This document shows, piece after piece, positions 7,922 to 13,538 of a stretch of 14,466 bases of DNA (position 1 is its first letter; every line of letters starts with the position of its first letter). A program made the position numbers and the translations under genes. The stretch spans positions 1 to 14,466 of the forward strand of contig JAJYZN010000056.1 of the NCBI GenBank assembly GCA_021799915.1, read 5' to 3'. The DNA is from Actinomycetes bacterium. GTDB taxonomy: Bacteria > Actinomycetota > Acidimicrobiia > Acidimicrobiales > RAAP-2. A model generated the notes under the pieces. It saw only the letters and a list, made by a program, of their open reading frames with translations. It was not told the DNA's origin and made no database searches.

Positions 7922-10126
7922 TCAGTTCAACCCGGTCCCGGCTTCGGCCAGGAACACCGGTCGAAGCAAGTCGTCGCGCCCGGCGAGCTCGACCGTCGGC
8001 CCGTCGAAGAGGATAGTGCCGCGCTCGATGAACACCGCTCGTCGTGCCAGGTGCACGGCCCGGTTCACGCTCTGCTCGACGAGGATCACCGTGGTCCCTT
8101 CGGCGTTCAGACGGCGAACGATCTCCATGAGCCGGTCGACAGTCATCGGCGCCAGCCCCAAGGCCAGCTCGTCGATCATGAGCAATCGAGGCTGCGTCAT
8201 CATCACCCGCGCGAGGGCCAGCATCTGCTGTTCTCCCCCTGACAGGGTCCCGGCAGGCTGGTCGAGGCGGTCGGCGAGCACCGGGAACAGCCCCAGGGCT
8301 TCTTCCATGGACTGAGCTGCCCTCGCGCGCTCTCGGCGGAACGAGTGCTCACCCACCCTGAGGTTGTCGCGGACGGTGAGCCCTGGAAACGTCATCTTGC
8401 CGCCGACCAGCAGTGCGACGCCTTGCCCGATGATCTGCTCGGGCTCGAGGTAAGTGCAGTTGACCCCGAAGATGCGTATGACCCCGCGGTGCGGGTGCTC
8501 GAGCCCCGATACGGCGCGAAGCAGGGTGGATTTGCCCGCGCCGTTCGTCCCGAGGAGGGCGAGCATCTCCCCTTCGGCGACTTCGAAGTTCACGTCGAAG
8601 AGCACTTGATTGGTGCCGTAATAGAAGTCGAGGTTGTGCACTTGGAGAGCCGGGATCTCTCCGCCGGCCTGCCTGCGCTTTCCTTCGGCGTAGCGTTCGA
8701 GCACGTCTTCGATGACGAGCGTGATGTCTCTTCGCACGTAGCGAGACCCCACGACGAGAAAGATCCCACCGACCACGCACACTGGTCCGATGAGAGTGAG
8801 AGCCACGACGATGCCGTGCAGCCCACCGACGGCGTCGGAGATAGCCCCGAGGAGCACGCTTCCGGTGAATCCTCCGAACACCAGCGAGTACACCCCAAAC
8901 ATCGCGAAACAGATCGTCCGCATCTCGGGCGGCGCAGTGGCCGCCAAAGTGAGAAAGATGCAAATTGCGAGAGGCGTGACGGCAGCGTTCGCCAGCGTCT
9001 GCAGGGTCACGCACATCCAGAGCTTGGGCACGTAGAGAGATGCGATGTACAAGAGCCCGTAGGCGCTGATGCAAATCCCGGCGATGACCAACGGCCGCTG
9101 TGGCGCTCGCCGGAAGAACCGGTCACCGAGAACGTAGGCCGCAGGGAGACCGAGAAAGGCAGCCAGGCCGATGATCGCGTATACCTCGCTGCGCCCTGCG
9201 ACATCGAGGTGGAACTTGTCGGCAAAGAACAAGCTGCCGAACAGCGGTGCTCCAGTGCCGGCAAACCCGAGGATGCCGACGGCGATGAGCTCGTAGTACA
9301 GGGATCGGACCCGTAGCAACCGGGTGATCGCCGAGCCAAGCAGGACGCGGGGAGCCTTCTCCTGTTGAGAGTGGAGGTCCATGCCTGATGCCTTCAAGAT
9401 GTGGCTGGCCTCGTTGGCCCCCTTGTCAGGCTCGCCGATCGTGAACAGGGCGAAGCCGATCGGGATTCCTGCCAATGCCACCAGCAGGCCATAGCGCCAG
9501 TCGTGCGCCGCGGTCACCACCAGACCGAAGATCAGGATCCCCACCGTCTGCGAGACGGGTGTGGCCAGGTAGTGCCAGCTGAAGATGCGGCCCCGGCTTT
9601 CGGTGGGGTAGGCGTCGGACAGGTAGGAATTGTGGACCGTGTTGTTGACCCCCGATCCCACCGAAGCAGCCAAGTACAAGAACGCGAATGCCCAGACGTT
9701 GGGCGCAAGCGCCATGATCGAACCGAAGACCGCGAACACCAGCAGTGCGACGGCGGCGACCAGGCGCCGGCTGCCCCGGTCTGCCCACAGTGCGAGCGGC
9801 ACCGCCCACAGGAGCTGGGCCACTTGGGCCACGAAGGCGACGGCGGCGAGAGCCGTGTTGTGCATGTGAAACGACTGCTCGAGGTTCTTGCCGATGATGG
9901 CGATACCGTTGCTGAAGGTCCCGGGCACCACGGCCGCTGCAGTCAAGAGCACGAGAGGTGCGTACCCGTACTTTCGCAGGATGCCGACGAGGGACGGGGC
10001 TTTTCCTTCTCCGGTCCCCGGCATGACCGCGACGTCGGCGACCAAGTCACGGTCCCGGTGGCGCAGGACGGCTTCTTGAAGGAGCTCGTCGGGCACCGTG
10101 AAGTCGAACAGCTCGCCCCCCGCCAT
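7922..10126 (-). CDS. MFS transporter fused to a LivF-type ABC ATPase domain
   Basis: A 734-residue two-domain protein in one uninterrupted frame, first gene of the transporter operon. Residues about 57-461 form an MFS transporter with 12 predicted helices; the loop after helix 2 carries LALWADRGSRR (111-121), a recognisable MFS motif A. A roughly 30-residue charged linker (IEDVLERYAEGKRRQAGGE) leads to the ABC domain, residues about 491-734. That domain has Walker A GTNGAGKS (526-533), signature LSGGE (628-632), Walker B LLMIDE (648-653), and Q685 in LVEQS where most ABC ATPases have the switch histidine, as is usual for LivF. The Q-loop position reads Gly (LVGGK). Both MFS termini should be cytosolic, so the fusion is topologically sensible. 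The frame stays open to 10273, but that start would overlap the divergent gene; ATG 10126 leaves a 134-bp spacer. No Shine-Dalgarno is visible. Domain identities are firm; the role of the MFS half is unknown. Confidence 0.9.
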   Translation of the reverse strand: MAGGELFDFTVPDELLQEAVLRHRDRDLVADVAVMPGTGEGKAPSLVGILRKYGYAPLVLLTAAAVVPGTFSNGIAIIGKNLEQSFHMHNTALAAVAFVAQVAQLLWAVPLALWADRGSRRLVAAVALLVFAVFGSIMALAPNVWAFAFLYLAASVGSGVNNTVHNSYLSDAYPTESRGRIFSWHYLATPVSQTVGILIFGLVVTAAHDWRYGLLVALAGIPIGFALFTIGEPDKGANEASHILKASGMDLHSQQEKAPRVLLGSAITRLLRVRSLYYELIAVGILGFAGTGAPLFGSLFFADKFHLDVAGRSEVYAIIGLAAFLGLPAAYVLGDRFFRRAPQRPLVIAGICISAYGLLYIASLYVPKLWMCVTLQTLANAAVTPLAICIFLTLAATAPPEMRTICFAMFGVYSLVFGGFTGSVLLGAISDAVGGLHGIVVALTLIGPVCVVGGIFLVVGSRYVRRDITLVIEDVLERYAEGKRRQAGGEIPALQVHNLDFYYGTNQVLFDVNFEVAEGEMLALLGTNGAGKSTLLRAVSGLEHPHRGVIRIFGVNCTYLEPEQIIGQGVALLVGGKMTFPGLTVRDNLRVGEHSFRRERARAAQSMEEALGLFPVLADRLDQPAGTLSGGEQQMLALARVMMTQPRLLMIDELALGLAPMTVDRLMEIVRRLNAEGTTVILVEQSVNRAVHLARRAVFIERGTILFDGPTVELAGRDDLLRPVFLAEAGTGLN

Positions 10127-10148
10127 CGCCGAGAGGCTATCGCTGACG

Positions 10149-10157
10149 AAGATATCA
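10149..10157 (-). promoter_or_regulatory. Possible extended -10 element for the transporter operon
   Basis: On the minus strand TG (10157-10156), one base, then TATCTT (10154-10149) reads as an extended -10. It would start transcription about 15 bases before ATG 10126. No -35 match lies upstream, which is tolerated with an extended -10. A second hexamer, TAGCCT, seven bases before the ATG would instead give a leaderless message. Weak call. Confidence 0.3.
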
Positions 10158-10247
10158 GGTATGGGTCTTTCCGCTCGGGCCGCCTCGCCGGGCTGGGGAC
10201 GGGCTCTGAACGATCTGCCCCTCGTGCCGGCGAGCGCGGCGGCGGCG

Positions 10248-10253
10248 TAGATT
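10248..10253 (+). promoter_or_regulatory. Predicted -10 element, leaderless dehydrogenase mRNA
   Basis: TAGATT (10248-10253; 4 of 6 matches to TATAAT) ends seven bases before ATG 10261. The best -35 at 18-nt spacing is GTGCCG (10224-10229), only 3 of 6. There is no Shine-Dalgarno in front of the ATG. Confidence 0.4.
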
Positions 10254-10260
10254 GCCTGTG

Positions 10261-11166
10261 ATGACGACGCCACGAGAGCTTGGTTTCATCGGTCTGGGGA
10301 ACATCGGTGGTGGGGTCTGCGCCAACCTGATCGCCGACGGCCACCAGGTGACGGTGCTCGATGCCGATCCGCAACGGCAGGCCGTCGCTGTGGCCTCCGG
10401 CGCTCGTGCAGCTGGATCTGCCGAAGAGGTGGCATCGAGCGCCGGTGTGACGTTTCTGTCGCTTCCGGGGCCAGAGGCGATGAGGGCGGTCACGTCCGAG
10501 TGGCTAAAAGGGGTGACTACCCCGGGCAAGATGCTCGTTGACCTCACGACCAACGCTCCGCGCGTGGTGAGAGAAGTCGGGGAGATGGTTGCCGGTGCAG
10601 GAGCCAGCCTCGTGGAAGCTCCGGTGACGGGTGGAGCTCCTGGGGCGCGAGCGCGCCGGCTGGTCTTCATCGTTGGTGGTGACCCACGTGACGTCGCGGC
10701 CGTCACGCCGCTCCTCGACACCGTGGGGCGTGCCGTCGTCCATCTGGGTCCGCTGGGCAGTGGCAACATCGGAAAGCTCGTGAATTCCTTGGTGGCCTTC
10801 ACCACGACCTGGAGTTCTCTCGAAGGTCTGGCGCTTGGCGCTGCGTACGACATCGACCTGCGGACGCTGGTTGACCTGGTCCGCCTTTCCGGTGCGGCGA
10901 CTCCCTACGTGGATCGGAGGGTCGAGAGCCTGAACGAGCGTGGTCGACCGGTCGAATTCGCGATCGCGATGGCAGCCAAGGACGCGCGCCTCATGGTGGA
11001 GGCCGGTCATGACGCAGGTGTGCCGCTCCCGTTGGCGTCAGTGATCCACCAGCTCATGCTCTACGCGGGGTCCCAGGGCCTCGGTGACCGTGATCTCAAC
11101 GACCTGGTTGAGGCAGTCGAGCGCCTCACGTCGGTTCCCCTGCACTTGCGTTCGGAAGAGGAATAG
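10261..11166 (+). CDS. NAD(P)-dependent 3-hydroxyisobutyrate dehydrogenase family oxidoreductase
   Basis: A 301-residue beta-hydroxyacid dehydrogenase, cytosolic, oxidising a 3-hydroxy acid (or reducing the semialdehyde) with NAD(P). The N-terminal Rossmann fold has GFIGLGNIG (8-16), with an aspartate after the second strand (VLDAD), suggesting NAD preference. The substrate motif EAPVTGGAPGA (about 119-129) corresponds to the family's DAPVSGG. The catalytic lysine is K172 in GNIGKLVNS, with the partner N175. The C-terminal all-helical domain with FAIAMAAKDARLMVEAG completes the family pattern. Length is typical. ATG 10261 is chosen for the -10-like TAGATT seven bases upstream; GTG 10258 and TTG 10252 are in frame but less likely. 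It is divergent from the importer and convergent with the CMD gene. Tartronate semialdehyde reductase or an imine reductase-like role are alternatives. Confidence 0.88.
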   Translation: MTTPRELGFIGLGNIGGGVCANLIADGHQVTVLDADPQRQAVAVASGARAAGSAEEVASSAGVTFLSLPGPEAMRAVTSEWLKGVTTPGKMLVDLTTNAPRVVREVGEMVAGAGASLVEAPVTGGAPGARARRLVFIVGGDPRDVAAVTPLLDTVGRAVVHLGPLGSGNIGKLVNSLVAFTTTWSSLEGLALGAAYDIDLRTLVDLVRLSGAATPYVDRRVESLNERGRPVEFAIAMAAKDARLMVEAGHDAGVPLPLASVIHQLMLYAGSQGLGDRDLNDLVEAVERLTSVPLHLRSEEE

Positions 11167-11177
11167 CGAGGAGCGGA

Positions 11178-11210
11178 GCCTCGATTTCTCGAGGTCACGA
11201 TCGCGACCTC
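11178..11210. terminator. Possible bidirectional terminator between convergent genes
   Basis: Two overlapping hairpins lie between the convergent dehydrogenase and CMD genes. CCTCGA (11179-11184) pairs with TCGAGG (11189-11194) around a TTTC loop, and GAGGTC (11191-11196) pairs with GACCTC (11205-11210) around eight bases. They share GAGG, so only one forms at a time. There is no U-tract on either side, so intrinsic termination is only a suggestion. Confidence 0.35.
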
Positions 11211-11228
11211 CTGAGCCGCTGGCGAACG

Positions 11229-11612
11229 TCAGATCGAGTCGAGCACTTTCGCCGCGGTGGTGAGCGCGGAGACGGCGGCAGGGATGCCGGCGTACAGCCC
11301 GACATGCATCAGGACTTCGATGAGCTCGTCGCGGGTGACACCAGCGTTGAGCGCGCCGCGCAGGTGGCTGGCGAGCTGGTCCTGGCTCCCCGCAGCCGCC
11401 AACATCGCAACGGTGATCAACGAGCGGTCCCGGAGCGCCAGGCCCGGCCGGCTCCAGAACATCCCGTAACAGAACTGGCGAACAAGATCGAAGAATTCCG
11501 GAGCCAGCTCGGTTGCCGGGGGGGTCGGTCTCGACGGGTCATTGGAACGCTCGCCGAACAACTGCCGAAGGATGTCACGACCGACTGCATCCAGCTCTGT
11601 GGATGCGGTCAT
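11229..11612 (-). CDS. Carboxymuconolactone decarboxylase family protein
   Basis: A 127-residue CMD-fold protein, close in length to PcaC. The conserved block HLRGALNAGVTRDELIEVLM then HVGLYAGIP spans about residues 83-111 and holds E99, H103, Y107 and G109, the pattern of 4-carboxymuconolactone decarboxylases. The upstream LRDRSLITVAMLAA is also typical. The AhpD CxxC redox pair is absent, so a peroxidase role is unlikely and a decarboxylase or lactone-isomerising role more likely. Its ATG overlaps the stop of the amidohydrolase by four bases (ATGA), so the two are translated together and probably act in the same pathway. Whether the true substrate is carboxymuconolactone cannot be told; no other protocatechuate-pathway gene is in the window. 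Confidence 0.85.
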   Translation of the reverse strand: MTASTELDAVGRDILRQLFGERSNDPSRPTPPATELAPEFFDLVRQFCYGMFWSRPGLALRDRSLITVAMLAAAGSQDQLASHLRGALNAGVTRDELIEVLMHVGLYAGIPAAVSALTTAAKVLDSI

Positions 11613-12811
11613 CGGATCTCACCGCCATCCGCAGATGCAGGTACTTCGACGTCGTACAGCTTGCAGTAGTTGTCCCAGAGGATCTTTTTCTTCGACGAGG
11701 TCGTCAATGGCAAGGTCAGAAACGACTCCGTCGCGTGCGGGAACTTCGAGTCGGCGTGGGGATAGTCCGTCGAGAAGACCACGTTGTCGTCGCCGAATTC
11801 CTCGACGTAGTGCCGGGATGCCTGCTCGTCGGCTTCGCATGACAAGAAGCAGTTGCGCGCCAGGTACTTCGACGGCTCCATCGTCACTCCGGGAGCCTCG
11901 TACTTGCCGGTCCATTCCCAGTGCTCGTCGAGCCGGTACATGAGAAACGGCGCCCATGAGCAGTTGCCCTCGAGGAGCCCCACCCGAAGACCCGGGAAGC
12001 GTTCCAAGATGCCGCCGGAGGTGAAGCAGGCAGCGACGAACATGATGCCCAGGGGCTGGTTGAAGGAGTGCCACAGCATCAGGCGGTCCAAGTGGGCACC
12101 AAAGGAGAAATCCGGCAAGAGCGACGTTCGCCCACCGCCGTGGAAGCATACGGCGACACCGAGCTCTTCGGCCGCTCGCCAGAGTGGGTCATATCGAGGG
12201 TGGTGCCACGGCGCGGCGTCCACGAGCCCGGGTGCGAGGAACGCTGCCTTGAAGCCCAAGTCAACCGATCGTTCGAGCTCGGCGATCGCGCCGTGCACGT
12301 CGTGGGGGGCGATCATCGACGCACCGAAGACTCGACCAGGCAGGCCGCAGTCCTTGACGAAGTCTGCCATCCAGTCGTTGTACGCACGTGCGATGGCCGT
12401 CGCCAGTGCCGGTTCCAACCCGTCGGGACCCACGTGGTCGGAGCTTTGCAACCCGAGAACGAACAGGCCTCGGCTGGGGAACAGCACCGTCGAGTCGATT
12501 CCCTCGGCACGCATCGCCTCCACTTGAGACGCGGCGTCGAAGTGTCGGGCTTCGAAGGCGGCGAGCGCCTCGTCTTGCTCCTCCCGCCACGGACGGCCGT
12601 CTTCGGGTCCTCCCTTCTCGCGGGGACGGGGACGGCCGCTGCGGAGCAGGACGGCGTCTTTTACCCGGACTCGCATGTCTCGGGGCGTCTCGGCCAGGCC
12701 GATCGGTGCAGCGTGCGCCCATCGTGGGTCGATGTAACGCTCCCAGAGGTCGGCCGGCTCGACGACGTGCATGTCGCTGTCGGCCACTCGCCAGTCATTC
12801 GCCGTCGTCAC
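11609..12811 (-). CDS. Amidohydrolase_2 (ACMSD/LigI-type) metal-dependent hydrolase or decarboxylase
   Basis: A 400-residue TIM-barrel metalloenzyme of the amidohydrolase_2 family, whose members decarboxylate or hydrolyse aromatic and other carboxylates. Metal ligands are recognisable: DSDMH near the N-terminus (D13, H15), FHGGG after strand 5 (H224) and STDYPHADS late in the barrel (D349). GLLEGNCSW (E281) is also family-typical. The length matches the longer actinobacterial members (380-420) rather than the 330-residue ACMSD. GTG 12811 is well supported by AGGAGG five bases upstream. It is the first gene of a two-gene operon with the CMD protein and is divergent from the MarR gene, whose operator lies in the shared 130-bp spacer. 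A second paralogue follows MarR, so the two enzymes may form a pair or act on successive intermediates. The substrate is not assignable. Confidence 0.88.
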   Translation of the reverse strand: MTTANDWRVADSDMHVVEPADLWERYIDPRWAHAAPIGLAETPRDMRVRVKDAVLLRSGRPRPREKGGPEDGRPWREEQDEALAAFEARHFDAASQVEAMRAEGIDSTVLFPSRGLFVLGLQSSDHVGPDGLEPALATAIARAYNDWMADFVKDCGLPGRVFGASMIAPHDVHGAIAELERSVDLGFKAAFLAPGLVDAAPWHHPRYDPLWRAAEELGVAVCFHGGGRTSLLPDFSFGAHLDRLMLWHSFNQPLGIMFVAACFTSGGILERFPGLRVGLLEGNCSWAPFLMYRLDEHWEWTGKYEAPGVTMEPSKYLARNCFLSCEADEQASRHYVEEFGDDNVVFSTDYPHADSKFPHATESFLTLPLTTSSKKKILWDNYCKLYDVEVPASADGGEIR

Positions 12812-12816
12812 GGGTG

Positions 12817-12822
12817 CCTCCT
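12817..12822 (-). promoter_or_regulatory. Ribosome binding site AGGAGG fixing GTG 12811
   Basis: On the minus strand a perfect AGGAGG ends five bases before the GTG start of the first amidohydrolase. Unlike several other genes in the window, this message therefore has a leader, and the start choice is secure. Confidence 0.8.
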
Positions 12823-12894
12823 CAATCGCCTTGCGGCGGGTTCGAATCCCTTTCGGCCCAGCTCTCCTCGCGGGCGTACAGGCCGAGGCCGCTC

Positions 12895-12923
12895 AGATTA
12901 GTTGTTTGACTCAGTCAAATGAA
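12895..12923 (-). promoter_or_regulatory. Possible leftward promoter of the amidohydrolase-CMD operon
   Basis: On the minus strand TTCATT (12923-12918; weak -35, 3 of 6) is followed after 17 nt by TAATCT (12900-12895; 4 of 6 to TATAAT). The spacer contains the palindromic operator 12905-12919, so a bound regulator would block it. Transcription from here gives a leader of about 75 nt. Confidence 0.4.
12905..12919. promoter_or_regulatory. Palindromic operator, probable MarR binding site
   Basis: TTTGACTCAGTCAAA is a perfect inverted repeat with 7-bp arms around one central base. It overlaps the -35 TTGACT (12906-12911) of the MarR promoter and lies within the divergent leftward promoter. A MarR gene begins 23 bases downstream, and such regulators usually repress their own divergent region through a palindrome of about this length. 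Binding is inferred. Confidence 0.65.
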
Positions 12924-12934
12924 TACCATACAGT
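12906..12934 (+). promoter_or_regulatory. Predicted promoter for a leaderless marR mRNA
   Basis: TTGACT (12906-12911; 5 of 6) and TACAGT (12929-12934) are separated by exactly 17 nt. The GTG start at 12942 is seven bases after the -10, with no Shine-Dalgarno. This is the best-formed promoter in the window. Confidence 0.65.
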
Positions 12935-12941
12935 AGGTCCT

Positions 12942-13538
12942 GTGGACAGTGCGCAAAGGTTGCCCGCGGAGGCCTCCCTTCTCGCAACATCCCCCGCTGC
13001 CCAGGTCGAGGCAGTTCAGGGAGCACTCTGGGAGATGCTCCGTCTCTACTCGAGCCGTCGGGCGTTCGCCGGCTGGTCGGCGGCATCGGGAGTCCTGGTG
13101 TCCCAGCCAGCATTCGACCTGCTGGGTCGAGTCGAGGAGCGAGGACCGATCACCCTTGGGGAGCTGGGGCGCCTGGCCCATATGGATCCTTCAGCCGTCG
13201 GTCGTCAGGTCCGCGCTCTGGAGGAGCTTGGCCTGGTCGATCGCTCGCCGAGCATGTCGGACCGGCGCGTCGTGGAAGTGCGGCTCACGCCTCGTGGCAA
13301 GGAAGTCCGGCAACGGGTGGCATTGGCAGGATCCCGGCACCTGGCCGACGAGCTGGGCTCGTGGAGCGAGTCGGACCGCCGTGCGCTCGCCAGGCTCCTG
13401 CCGAAGCTGGTCTCGGATCTTCGGAACCGGCGCTACGAGCTCTCTGGAGTAGAAGACGTCTCACCCCAGCCTGCCCGAGCCAGACGGCGAAAGCCCACCT
13501 CCATGAATTGCGGGTCCGACGAAGGAGCGAGCCGATGA
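12942..13538 (+). CDS. MarR-family winged-helix transcriptional regulator
   Basis: A 198-residue DNA-binding regulator. The winged helix-turn-helix spans about residues 68-123: ITLGELGRLAHMDPSAVGRQ is the helix-turn-helix with its recognition helix (VGRQVRALEELGLV), and SDRRVVEVRLTPRGK is the wing with the D-R-R and LTPRG signature of MarR. Helices before and after would form the dimer interface. The basic, Pro-rich tail (about 173-198) is longer than usual. The start is GTG 12942, placed by the promoter and 17-nt spacing; the open frame upstream to 12771 overlaps the divergent gene. It overlaps the next gene by four bases (ATGA), so it is co-translated with an amidohydrolase. It most likely represses both divergent arms and is released by a pathway aromatic or carboxylic ligand, as is common in the family. 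Confidence 0.9.
   Translation: MDSAQRLPAEASLLATSPAAQVEAVQGALWEMLRLYSSRRAFAGWSAASGVLVSQPAFDLLGRVEERGPITLGELGRLAHMDPSAVGRQVRALEELGLVDRSPSMSDRRVVEVRLTPRGKEVRQRVALAGSRHLADELGSWSESDRRALARLLPKLVSDLRNRRYELSGVEDVSPQPARARRRKPTSMNCGSDEGASR
13522..13527 (+). promoter_or_regulatory. Ribosome binding site AAGGAG for the second amidohydrolase
   Basis: AAGGAG lies seven bases before ATG 13535, inside the last codons of the MarR gene. It fixes the start and supports coupled translation through the ATGA overlap. Confidence 0.75.

Larger units (their letters stand above)
10127..10260. other. Divergent intergenic region, transporter operon / dehydrogenase
   Basis: A 134-bp spacer that must hold promoters in both directions. 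Rightward, TAGATT (10248-10253) lies just before the dehydrogenase start. Leftward, an extended -10 (TG-n-TATCTT, 10157-10149 on the minus strand) precedes the MFS-LivF start. No convincing inverted repeat for a regulator was found. Confidence 0.45.

Noticed and set aside
8345..9316. 323-codon plus-strand open frame inside the MFS-LivF gene
   Set aside because: Antisense to well-defined MFS and ABC motifs. The charged, His/Glu/Asp-rich composition is typical of reverse-complement shadows.
10127..10273. Extended N-terminus (49 residues) for the MFS-LivF fusion
   Set aside because: The extra stretch is Ala/Arg-rich without motif, overlaps the start of the divergent dehydrogenase, and would remove any promoter space.
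12780..12870. Complete tRNA gene around the TTCGAAT motif
   Set aside because: The T-stem pairs only three bases, no 7-bp acceptor stem or anticodon arm can be drawn, and the upstream part is the start of the amidohydrolase gene. Kept only as a low-interest remnant hypothesis.
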